From assembly GCA_035610365.1 (NCBI GenBank), contig CM069436.1:91575912-91639911 (forward strand): a stretch of 64,000 nucleotides of DNA, given 5' to 3'. The stretch comes from Aquatica leii. Lineage: Eukaryota > Arthropoda > Insecta > Coleoptera > Lampyridae. Below the pieces are notes generated by a model that saw nothing but the letters and a program-made list of their open reading frames with translations, did not search any database and was not told the origin of the DNA. A program made the position numbers and the translations under genes. Shown here one piece after another: positions 34,046 to 43,924 of this stretch (the stretch's first letter is position 1; every line of letters starts with the position of its first letter).

Positions 34046-35700
34046 TATCACTTTTGAATGTATTTTCATAGTTACGTAAAAGTAAAAATGCATACATAAA
34101 TTTCAAAAAATCGATACCGAAAAAAATCAACGATTTTTTTTCATTACCGTCAAAATAATATGAAAATCGACAGAGGTTGCTATTTAAAAATCTTATCTCT
34201 TAGAAATACTCCACGTCCAGAAGTGATATTTAAGTCACCTAGTCGCTGTAATGTGTAATTTCTTTTGTTTTTATAGGTTCTTTGTGTAGCCTCTTTCTAG
34301 AAACAATAGTTTTTTGCATGGTTCTATCGTAAGCTTATGCTAATCGGGTACAACATTGAATTATTGATTTTTAAATTCATCTTTTGATACTGAAGTATGT
34401 GAAGTGAATTTCTTTGTTTAGAATCGTAGTGCGAGTTTTGCACTATGTTTTTCCAGGTTCAGTTATAGAATAGGTCGAAGTTTCTTGTCGATTTCATCCA
34501 ATTTTAGGCTTAATAAATTATGTGACAATGCTCGATAAAAATCTTAGATCTTGTAATAACTTTCTTATGCATAAATTTGAATTCTTTGGAACTTTCGGGA
34601 GCATCTACAGTAACATATAAGAGGCAAGCATACATGTAGCACTTGATATTGTAAAGCAGAATTTATTTAAATTTTTTCTTATTTTCGGACGTATGAGTAA
34701 AATTTGTGAAAAAATTTATTTAGTGGGCACGCAAGAAAGGCAAAATTTGATTTTTTTCATACTTAGTAAAGTAGTGTGTAATGGCTTTTATACGCCATAA
34801 CTCAGTTCACTTTGTTTCTAAATATAGTTTTTATTGACCTATTTACTAATTTATTTTATAGTTATTGTTTTATATTTTTATTCCAAATAGTCATGATTCA
34901 ACACTTAAAATTACTTTGGCGACAAATGCAAACAAGTCTTAATAGTTATATATTTTATCTCTTTGACGACAATGTAAGTAATTAAGTTAGCTTTCAGAGA
35001 ACTAATAAATTTTTTGAAAATTAAAAAACACGATTTGGCACTAGTAAACAATTAAAAGCAAATAAAACAGTGGGAAAAATAATTTCAAAGCAGTAATTGT
35101 TGTGACGACACGTACTGAGTTGCGAATTAAAAAATTGATTACTCGTTATTACTTATGATTTGGTTCTGGAATGTTTTCAAAATACGTATTTAATAATGCC
35201 CGGTGTTTTAGTCATATTTGCAGAGGCAATGTGTAAAATTTTACAAATGCTAAAATTATTAAACAGAAAAGCTCAACTTTTAAGAAAACGTATTTATTAT
35301 TTATATATTAGTAGTAAGCATTATTTTAAATTTTGAATTTAATGGTATACCGTGTACTTGTACCTAAAAATTAATAGGTATGATACAGTTGACTAGTTGT
35401 TTTCCAAAACTAGGATTTTTGGTTGTTTTCCAATACTGTTGAGTCCGAAAAGACGTAACGGCCATCTACTGTCTTACTGGTTATCTTAACAGCGTTTTCA
35501 CTATTGTATTGGCCACACTAGATATTTTATGTCTACAAGATTTTTGAAAGCAAACAAATGCCAGACTATAAAAATAATTACGTTTGTACAAACAGGGTGG
35601 GCCAACAGTGTGCCAAAGTAAATAAACATCTCTCTTATTATACAAAATATAAAAAAAAATTATAAAAGTTGTAGGGTTCTTAAAGTTTCACATTTAAAAT
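34046..35700. other. Spacer between the TIR element and the Gypsy element
   Basis: AT-rich, no frame recognised. An ACAGGGTGGGCCAACAG repeat-end-like word lies at 35594. Confidence 0.3.
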
Positions 35701-35704
35701 TTAT

Positions 35705-36153
35705 TCAAATATTCAAGAAATTATTCTCAAGTTCGAGACCGTTCACGAAGTTTTTAGCCATTTCCAGAATGCTCACCGAAAGATATAGAAAATTCTCGAA
35801 AGATAGCCAAAATGTATAAATGCGGTACAAACAAATCATTGGTCAGTTATTTTCAATAATGCAAAGTCGGCAGTGTTAGGAACATTATTCAAGATTAAAT
35901 AAATAAATAAAGTAGTGATTAACGCGTGTCGAGATAAATACGACGAATTAAAATCGTGCGTGACTTTAATGTAAGCAAACGTTAGTGTTTAAATAAATAG
36001 AAGTTATCCGCGGACATTATCTTTTAAGTGATAGTGCTATATAAATTAGTGTAACTGTTTTTATTAAATATCCTTAGATTTAATTAGTTTGGTTAGTTAT
36101 AAACGTGTACATATTTGTATTATTTATTTATATTAGTTTTAATAATCGTTACA
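35705..36153 (+). repeat. Gypsy 5' LTR (449 bp)
   Basis: Starts TCAAATATTCAAG, corresponding to TGAAACGTTTGAG in the 3' copy, and ends CGTTACA. It contains AAGTTATCCGCGGAC and GTGTACATATTT blocks shared with the 3' LTR and the solo LTR at 8.7 kb. Confidence 0.85.
35742..35848 (+). promoter_or_regulatory. 5' LTR promoter: three heat-shock elements, TATA box, initiator
   Basis: TTCnnGAA palindromes lie at 35742-35749, 35762-35769 and 35793-35800. TATAAA is at 35815-35820, and the A of the TCAGTT initiator is at 35845, 30 nt after the first T of TATA. The arrangement matches the solo LTR. Confidence 0.65.
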
Positions 36154-36154
36154 T

Positions 36155-36170
36155 TGGTGTCAGGTGTGGG
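36155..36170 (+). other. Gypsy primer-binding site
   Basis: TGGTGTCAGGTGTGGG begins one base after the LTR-terminal CA. It starts with the TGG complementary to a tRNA CCA end. The priming tRNA was not identified. Confidence 0.6.
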
Positions 36171-36382
36171 GTTGAAACCCGTCGAAATCATGTAAATAAA
36201 TAAAGCTGTTTGCGATTTTAGTGTAACCATCAAGTAATTTAATATCGCTCCCGTAATAACAACATTGATTGCGTAAATAAATAAAACTTTAATTCGCGTG
36301 TTTGATTATAGCGTGTAATTCTAGCTGTTTCAGTTCGTTAAAGTGGTGTATTTAAACTTTTTATTCGTGTTATATATAAGTT

Positions 36383-37230
36383 ATGCCGGTAAATCGTTAT
36401 CAAACTAAAATGGATGCGAAAATACTTGAAATTCTCAAATCGATGAATAAAAATATGGAAGAAAATAATAGAAAAATGGGCGAAAGTTTTCAGAAAATTG
36501 AAAAAAACTATCCGAACATTCTCAGAAAATGGAAGAAAAGTTTTGTGAAAATTCTCAGAAAATTGAAGAAAAATTATATGAAAATACTCAGAAAATAGAA
36601 GAAAAATTGATGGAAAATTCTAGACGTTTAAAAGAAGAAACACAAACGAGCATAGAAAATTGAATCAGAATTGTTCAAGACACCCAAACAGATATGTTAA
36701 ATTTAAAAGAAGAAATTTGCGAATCTATGAATGACAAAATAGAAGCAGTAGGAGATAGAATGAAACTGTTTGAAAGAAAAATGAATCAAATGAAGCGTCA
36801 CGAGTGAAGATTTAATAATGGACCATCGGAAAGAAACCACTCATAAGTTTAAAGTTGTATTGCCAAATTTTAATGGTAAAGTTCCGTGGTCAACCTACTA
36901 CAAGCAGTTTAAAGCCACAGCTACAGCTAATGGTTAGAGTAACAGGCAGAAAGTAACGTTTTTAATAGTGTCCTTACGTAAAGAAGCGCTTGGAATTTTA
37001 CAGACAGTTTCTAACCACCTACAAAAAAATTACGAATTTTTAATTTCACGTTTAGAAATGAGATATGGAGATGCTCATCTTTAACAAGTGTACCATGCTC
37101 AAATTAAAAGTCGAGTTTAGAAAGCTGCCGAAAGTCTTCAAGAGTTTGAGGCTGACATCGTCAGACTAACACGGCTTGCGTATTCTACAGCGCCAGATAT
37201 CTTCTTGGAGCAGTAGGTTATTTAAACCTT
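36383..37230 (+). pseudogene. Gypsy gag remnant with 33-bp coiled-coil repeats
   Basis: The ATG at 36383 opens MPVNRYQTKMDAKILEILKS. At about 36515-36620 three to four copies of a 33-bp unit encode the 11-residue repeat NSQKIEEKLYE in one frame (out of frame with the ATG now), a hendecad coiled coil. A capsid-like part follows (PWSTYYKQFKATATANG, KVTFLIVSLRKEALGILQTV, FLISRLEMRYGDAHL, SLQEFEADIVRLTRLAYSTA). Stops and shifts interrupt it throughout. No CCHC knuckle was seen before the protease. Confidence 0.7.
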
Positions 37231-37239
37231 TGTAGAAAA

Positions 37240-39625
37240 ATTTGGAACTAGTTGACCAAAAGAGAGAAAAATTAATCTCATCTAGTCATGTTCCGGTGAT
37301 TACAATTCAAATGGCATCGCCGATGGAGTCATTGCATAGCATTTATCTCGATGGCAAGATCAATGGAAGAAGTGTTCAGTTACTGGTTGAAATGGGAGCG
37401 ACGAAGATTATCATTCGTTCCGACATGTTATTGGAAAACGAGAAGACATCACTAGTAACACTACTACTTAGAACGGCGACGGGCGAAGAAATACCTACTC
37501 ACGGACAAGTCAAAGTAATCATTGCTTTGGGAAATAGAGTACTCGACCATCAAGTACTGGTAGCCTACATCACGCAAGAAGTTATCTTAGGAATTGACGT
37601 TATAAAGAAGTGTTCCATTTGCATACGAAGAATAATGTTCTGAAGATCGACAATGAAGAAATTCCTTTTCAATTGTCAGAGAAGGCAGTCGTGCGAGTCT
37701 TATTGAGTGAAGACGTGACTCTGCTTGCAAGGAATGAAAGTGTAGTGACGGCACGCCTGAATGGAAATCTTCGGAAAGGCTATATACGCGCAATTGACCA
37801 ATGGAGGGTGACGTAGTTGAAAACGGACTACTCGTTGGCAGATCTTTAGTACGAGTGAAAAACACAATGCCAGTAAGGATCCTAAATGTCAACTTACCTT
37901 CAAATGGCAAAACCTCAGCGAAGACCAGCTAGCTAAAGTAAAACTGTTGATCTAACAGTATCAAGATGTGTTCGCGCTGGAGAGTGGTTCCAAAGGAAGA
38001 ACTAATGTGGTGAAACATAAAATTTAAACCGGAGATGCTCGGTCGATACGACAACATCCACGCAGATTTCCTTTGGCGAAAAGAGAAGAAACCGAAAACA
38101 TGAAGAGAGAAGGCGTAATTGAACCTTCAAATAGCCCATGGGCATCTCCAGTGGTACTCATAAAGAAGAAAGATAGATCAACGAAGTTTTGCGTAGACTG
38201 CGGACAGCTAAACGACGTGACTAAATAGGACAGCTACCGTTTACCCAGAATTGACGATACGTTAGACACCCTGTCAGGATCCTAGTGGTTTTCCCCGTTA
38301 GATTCAAAGAGTGGTTACTGGCAGGTCGAATTGGAACTCAAAGATTGTGGAAAAACAGCTTTTACTATTGGAACTGGTATAGCAATTCACTGTGATGCCC
38401 TTCGGTGTAACGCTCCTGCAACGTTCAAGCGTTTGATGGAAACCATCTTGCGCGGACTGTCTTGGAAGACGTGCTTGGTTTATCTAGACGACGTCACCGT
38501 GGTTGGAGGGTCGTTTGAAGAACACTAGAACAATTTGAAAAAAGTGTTCCAGCGACTAAGTGGGGCAAATTTTAAACTAAAGTTTTACGTATTTAAGAAG
38601 GAAGTGCAATACTTTGGCCACTTTGTATCTAGAGATGTAGTGGCCAAGACCAATCGATAAACATCAGGTCCGAAGTTTTCTTGGGTTGTGCACCTATTAT
38701 AGACGATTTGTACCCGGATTTGCCAATATTGGGAAACCTTTGACAAAATTGACCAAAGAAAGAGCATAATTTCGATGGAATGAAGACTGCAAAAATGCTT
38801 TGCATCAACTAAAACAGGCCCTAGTCACTTCGCCGATTTTGAGTTATCCAAGAGAAGATGGGAAATTTGTTTTGGATACCGACGCAAGCAATCTGGCCAT
38901 AGGCGCGGTTTTTTCCCAGGTTCAAGATGGACAATAAGAAGTTATTGTGTACTTTAGCAAGATTTTGTTCAGGCCAGAAAAGAATTATTGCGTGACTAGG
39001 AAGGAGCTGTTAGCAGTCGTCAAGTTCATAGAACATTTCTACAAATATTCGTATGGACGAAAATTTTTACTGAACGCTGCTTTAAAATGGTTATTGCAGT
39101 TCCGTAACTCGGAAGCTCAAGTGGCAAGATAGATCAAGATACTTTAAGAGTAAGACTATGACACAGAACACCGTGTCGGAAGCAGTCATCGAAACGCTGA
39201 TGTCTCGTCCGGAAGACCATGTCTGGCGGACTACAGCCATTCTTCGCGACTTGAAGAAAAAGTTGAATGCCTCCGGAGAACTGTTATGGTTGATGACGAG
39301 TACCAAGCCGTTATACGAAGATCTGTTGCGAGCATTATGGAATCTCAAGAGAGAAATAAAGTTCTACAATATTAAAAAATTGGCAGTACCCAACCTTCGT
39401 TGTGGCTTAGATCAACTGAATTGGAGGACAGTTTTTGAGACATGTTGTAGGTCGTCTTCCGAGGAACACGCGTTTAAGTGTTGGTCTCTAGTTACCAACC
39501 AAGGAAAATATCGGGTCAGGACAAGTCTATTGACTGTTACTTTTATGGTTAAGGAAGTTGCCGAAATGGAAAAAAACTGCCGCTATCGCCACGATCTTTT
39601 CTACCGGTGTAGCATCCATGTTCTG
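37240..39625 (+). pseudogene. Gypsy pol remnant: protease, RT, RNase H
   Basis: Protease: SIYLDGKINGRSVQLLVEMG then ATKIIIR; the usual DTGA active site reads EMGA, so the catalytic Asp is gone. RT: VIEPSNSPWASPVVLIKKKD, FCVDCGQLNDVT, SPLDSKSGYWQVELE, CNAPATFKRLMETILRGLSW and CLVYLDDVTVVGG with YLDD intact. RNase H: FVLDTDASNLAIGAVFSQVQ, then RKELLAVVKFIEHFYKY. A shifted frame after 39120 reads HRVGSSHRNADV, the start of the linker toward integrase. The integrase core itself is absent. At least eight stops or shifts. Confidence 0.85.
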
Positions 39626-39653
39626 GGATAGAACAGTTCTAAGAAGGGGACAG

Positions 39654-40068
39654 TGAAACGTTTGAGAAATTATTGTCAAGTTCGAAAGCCTTCACGGAGT
39701 TTTTATCCATTTCCAGAACGTTCACCGAAAGATTTAGAAAATTCTCGAAAGTATAAATGCGGTACAAACAAATCATAGCTCAGTTATTTTAGTAATTTGT
39801 AGTTGGCAGTGTTAGGAAGATTATTCAAGTTTAAATAAATAAGTGGTTAACGCGTGTCGAGATAAATACGACGAATTAAAATCGTGCCTGACTTTAATGT
39901 AAACGATAAGTGTTAAACTGAAGTTATCCGCGGACTTTATCTTTCAATTGATAGTCCTATGTAAATTAGTATAAGTGTTTTTATTAAATTAGATTGAATT
40001 AGTTCGGTTAGTTATAAACGTGTACATATTTTTATTAGTATAAATAAATTAGTTTAATAATCGTTACA
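39654..40068 (+). repeat. Gypsy 3' LTR (415 bp)
   Basis: Starts TGAAACGTTTGAG immediately after the polypurine tract and ends CGTTACA, followed by the TTAT duplication. TATAAA at 39752-39757 and initiator A at 39782 keep the same 30-nt interval as the other LTRs. Confidence 0.85.
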
Positions 40069-40939
40069 TTATTTTCAACTATACAGGGTATTCCGTAACA
40101 TCAGGTCTACAAAAACCTAAATTATTTTAAAAAAACACTGTATATTAATACGTTTTTGGAATCCTCTTGAGGTTTACTTTACAATGATATAAGATTTATA
40201 GACTTAGATAGTTTTCAAAAAATTATAAGCAGTTTTAAAATGTCACCAGAGTGAATTTGCACAATTCCATTGACATTGTTTTGACCTCAATGTCCTTTAC
40301 GTTGTGGTTTTATCCCGCAATTTTATTCAATTGAATTACGCGGGTGTAAAATCGACTTACAACCCTTATTATATTTATAGCTATTTACAGTTATCGTTTA
40401 TACGTAGTACCTTATACTATAAGATGGCTCTGCTATCAATCGTTTGTTAATGGAAGTATTTTACTTTGACACAATATTGGCCCACGCTATATAAATTATT
40501 GCATTAAATAAATTACAAGGTTTTTAATAAACGACTTTTTTAATTGTGTTGGAAATGTGCAATATGGCAATTTATTGTCAAGATTCGTTTTTTTTGCTTT
40601 ATTTTTACTTACTTTTTTCAAGTGTTTTTATTAAAAATTGATAAATGTAATTTCTAGATTGTATTACTTTGAATAAAATATTTTTTGTTGATAATATTTT
40701 ATACCACCCAATCAAAATGCAAGCAAAGTTATTTATGTTTATTGCAACAAATATTTTTATTATTTTAAATTACTTACCTAGAAACAGTACCAATTTGTGA
40801 TCAAATTAAACCTGTTATCTGGAGGTCGGGTTAAAATAATAAGATACGAATGTTAATTACAAAGGATATGGGATAATACCAAGATGGCTTTAAAAGTTTT
40901 TATTAATTTTAGTAGTGTCAATTTAACTTTGCATTTACT
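40069..40939. other. Upstream flank of the plexin-like gene, with a MITE fragment
   Basis: About 40235-40450 matches part of the MITE at 9422-9829: AAAATGTCACCAGAGTGA on the left, TAAGATGGCTCTGC at the right end. TATACAGGGTATTCCG at 40083 is another repeat-end-like word. No upstream coding exon, CpG-rich patch or clear TATA/initiator pair was seen directly before the ATG at 40940. Confidence 0.4.
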
Positions 40940-42877
40940 ATGAAGGAAATATTAATTGTATTTTTCGCAGTTTTTCTTGAGGCAACTGCTTATAACAAAG
41001 TGTGTATGTTTACTGATCCTGCTATTGAAGTATTTGATCATGTGATAATTGATAAAATTACGGGACGTGTTTATATTGCAGCTGCCAATCGTGTATATCA
41101 ATTATCTCCCGAATTGGATCTTCAAACTGATGTAATTGATGGACCCGTTAATAACGTAAATAAAGTTTTACTCATCGATTACTCAACACCAAATTTAATT
41201 TCCTGTGGGAGTGCAAGAAAAACTTGTCGGATTCACAGATTACACAATATTTCTGATACGTTGGAAATTGACGAAGTAGTTGTTTCAAGTCATGCAGAAG
41301 CATCTGCTGTTGCGTTTATTGGACCAGGTTCGTTGGAGCGTTCACAAGTAATGTACATAGGTGTTACGAATACGCTCCACTCAGAAATTCCTGCTGTAAG
41401 TACACGATCTTTAAATTGGAATAATTTATTTGAGACGGTGACTAGCAAAACTAGAATTTACGTGGGCTCGTTACATAGAGAACAATATTCTATAAGATAC
41501 GTATACGGATTCAGTTCAGAGGGTTTTAATTACTTTTTAACTACACAAAGGAAAAGTACAAAATCTAACGAATTGGAGTCAAAACTGGTACGCGTTTGCC
41601 AATACGACGAAGATTATTACTCATACACAGAAGTACCCATTCGTTGTGCGATTACATCTCAACCAGGGCGAAATTATAATTGGGCACAAGCTGCATACGT
41701 TAGCAAAGTTGGAAGCAAATTAGCTAAAAATTTAAATATTACAACAAAAGACGACGTTTTGTTTGTGGTTTTTAGCGAATCTGCTAACAATTCTTCAGCT
41801 CTATGCATATATACTTTAAAAAACATTCAAAGAAAATTCACTGAAAATATACAAAAGTGTTTTAAAGGTATAGGCCAACGTGGTTTAGACTTTATCACGC
41901 CTAACCAACCTTGTTTATCTACTCGGCTCCAGATCGAAAAAAACTTTTGCGGTTTGGACATTAACACACCGTTAGGTGGTGAAGATCCTATTCAAATTGA
42001 ATCCGGGCGCCAGTTCCAAACAGAAGTAACAGCTATAACAATTGGTGTTGCTAACGAATTTACAATAGCGTTTATAGGCACAGTCACAGGCCACCTTAAA
42101 AAAATTCTTGTAGAATCAAATAATTTAAGTTCAGAATATGAGGATTTAGTAGTAAATAAAGGATCACGGGTAAATTCAGATTTGCATTTTGATCCCAATT
42201 TTGATTATTTGTATGTAGCAACTCAAAATACAATTTCCAAAGTAAAAGTACATAATTGCGATGCGCATCGAATTTACGAAGAATGCGTAACAGCCGTAGA
42301 TCCTTTTTGTGGATGGTGTTCTTTAGAAAATAAATGCAGTTCGCAAAACAATTGTATGAGTGATGATGTTAAAAATTGGATCCGACACAAAACAATCAAT
42401 TTTTCAACACAAGTAACCCCTGAACAAATTCAAGTAAGCGTAACACAACATTTAAATTTAATGGTACCAAATGTCCCAAATACTGATGGCGAGTTTAAAT
42501 GCAAATTCCAAATCTTGGGGAAAATAATTGTCACTAGTGCTAAAAAGGAAAATAATTCGGTTAGATGCCCGACGCCAAGCACAGAGTTATTGCCATCAAT
42601 TCCCAAAGAACAACACTTCGTCAATGCAAAACTATCAGTTTCTGCTGAATTTGAATCAGATCTTTCTTCAACTGGTGTAACATTTTACGACTGTGGCACT
42701 TTCAGTACGTGCTCAAAGTGTGTCTCTTCAAGTTTTTCATGCAACTGGTGTGTTGGCCGTCAACGCTGTTTTGACAACATTACAGACCATTGCAAATCTG
42801 GCGATGTTATTAGTGGGATTAGTACAGCCGGACCAAGTTATAGGTCAGGTCCTGAATTGTGTGCAACTGTTGCATAA
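40940..42877 (+). CDS. Intronless secreted plexin-A-like ectodomain (Sema-PSI-IPT-PSI), 645 aa
   Basis: The frame is uninterrupted from MKEILIVFFAVFLEATAYNK, a typical signal peptide with cleavage near residue 17. A Sema domain (about 20-435) carries plexin hallmarks: DKITGRVYIAAANRVYQLSP, VYGFSSEGFNYFLTTQ, RGLDFITPNQPC and FCGLDINTPLGG. PSI-1 (about 439-472) has VDPFCGWCSLENKCS. A linker and IPT-like region follow (about 480-575), then PSI-2 (about 583-617, CSKCVSSSFSCNWCV). It stops just after PSYRSGPELCATVA, a block near the start of the next IPT in insect Plexin A. The transmembrane, Ras-GAP and later IPT domains are absent. A cysteine-containing loop that insect plexins carry after the first Sema strands is missing (GPVNNVNKVLLIDY runs straight on), and some other cysteines are replaced. 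Intact but diverged, single-exon: probably a retained truncated copy of PlexA and possibly a soluble semaphorin-binding decoy (inference). Confidence 0.88.
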   Translation: MKEILIVFFAVFLEATAYNKVCMFTDPAIEVFDHVIIDKITGRVYIAAANRVYQLSPELDLQTDVIDGPVNNVNKVLLIDYSTPNLISCGSARKTCRIHRLHNISDTLEIDEVVVSSHAEASAVAFIGPGSLERSQVMYIGVTNTLHSEIPAVSTRSLNWNNLFETVTSKTRIYVGSLHREQYSIRYVYGFSSEGFNYFLTTQRKSTKSNELESKLVRVCQYDEDYYSYTEVPIRCAITSQPGRNYNWAQAAYVSKVGSKLAKNLNITTKDDVLFVVFSESANNSSALCIYTLKNIQRKFTENIQKCFKGIGQRGLDFITPNQPCLSTRLQIEKNFCGLDINTPLGGEDPIQIESGRQFQTEVTAITIGVANEFTIAFIGTVTGHLKKILVESNNLSSEYEDLVVNKGSRVNSDLHFDPNFDYLYVATQNTISKVKVHNCDAHRIYEECVTAVDPFCGWCSLENKCSSQNNCMSDDVKNWIRHKTINFSTQVTPEQIQVSVTQHLNLMVPNVPNTDGEFKCKFQILGKIIVTSAKKENNSVRCPTPSTELLPSIPKEQHFVNAKLSVSAEFESDLSSTGVTFYDCGTFSTCSKCVSSSFSCNWCVGRQRCFDNITDHCKSGDVISGISTAGPSYRSGPELCATVA

Positions 42878-43084
42878 GCTAAAATTGCAAATTGATTATT
42901 TGATTAAGTAGAAATGTATTTTATGTGTATCATAAACATAGTAATTAAGAAAAAATAGTATTGAATAACACTACAAGTTGTAAACATTTTTTATTATTTA
43001 TTATTATTTAAAACTTAAGACATCTATAAATGACAATAGAATTTAGATTGTCACACTGAACCAAAAAGGTACATAACTACAATG

Positions 43085-43455
43085 AAAAAGTTCATTGGTC
43101 CGATGAATTGTAACATTAAAAACTAGCCTAGGATTGCTAATGAAAAGACGTTCATTATCCCAAAGAGCAGTAGTTCATTGCATTAATGTTTCTAGTTCAC
43201 TGAGATGATGGATGGGAACATTAATTTCAAACCTAGTTTCATTAGCTCAGTGAAAACCGTTCATTGTCGCAATGAACAGGCGTTAATTGAGGCAAAGAGT
43301 ACAGTCATTGCTTCAAAGAATACATTCATTGTGTCAATGAATGTAGTTCATTGAACTGATGAATTAATTATTCATTGATTCAATTAATAATTCATTGTGT
43401 CAACGAATAGTGCGCATTGAATTACCGAATATATTCATTACCTCAATGAACCCAC
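43085..43455. repeat. Array of TTCATTG...CAATGAA imperfect palindromes
   Basis: About a dozen units of 19-25 bp, each close to TTCATTG-N4-5-CAATGAA, follow one another. The densest part (43320-43450) has TTCATTGTGTCAATGAATG, TTCATTGAACTGATGAATT and TTCATTACCTCAATGAACC. Units differ in sequence between arms, but the two arms of a unit remain complementary. No ORF. It starts about 200 bp after the plexin-like stop codon. Confidence 0.7.
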
Positions 43456-43919
43456 ACATCGTAATAATGATAAATTAGGGTCTCTGCAGACAAGGTGTTT
43501 TCAAAATATCTACAGAAATTTTTAGAGATGATAATACTGAATACTGTCATCTTTTAAAAAGTTTGGTATTTCGAGATATTTGTAGTAATTGGATAGGATG
43601 TATATTTTAAAAAAAAAGACAACTAAAAAGATAGAATTTATTCAGAACTTAAGTATTCTGATAATACTTTGACCTTTGAATGGACATTCGAGCATTCAAA
43701 TTTATAAAAGAATGTTTCTAGAAAATTATAAAACATTTCTGATTCCGTAAGAAACTGCAAATCAAATAAATAATTTTAAAACAAATATCTAAAGATCTTA
43801 TAATATTAGTAAATTTAAACCTTATATTATCGAAGTTTATAAAAATGTCCCTGATATCAAAGATGCTGTCACCAACGCAGTAGATGGACGGCTGCAGGGA
43901 AAGTTTTGTCCTTTTCAAA
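43456..43919. other. Spacer without recognised features
   Basis: AT-rich. It may hold the 3' end of the degenerate gene to its right, but no frame supports this. Confidence 0.25.
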
Positions 43920-43924
43920 TGATT

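Larger units (their letters stand above)
35705..40068 (+). mobile_element. Gypsy/Ty3 LTR retrotransposon with both LTRs, integrase largely deleted
   Basis: The 5' LTR is 35705-36153 and the 3' LTR 39654-40068, flanked by TTAT at 35701-35704 and 40069-40072. A primer-binding site (TGGTGTCAGGTGTGGG from 36155) and polypurine tract (AAGAAGGGGACAG, 39641-39653) are in place. Internal order is gag, protease, RT, RNase H, the Gypsy arrangement. Only about 500 bp remain between RNase H and the polypurine tract, too little for an integrase. The LTRs differ from each other by many substitutions and by 34 bp in length, so the insertion is old. Confidence 0.88.

Noticed and set aside
40940..42877. Viral semaphorin-type gene
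   Set aside because: The Sema domain is of plexin type (two PSI domains and an IPT-like segment follow), closest in pattern to insect Plexin A, not to secreted viral semaphorins.
43085..43455. CRISPR-like array
   Set aside because: Repeats are short, imperfect palindromes with variable spacing in an insect-type genome; no cas genes.
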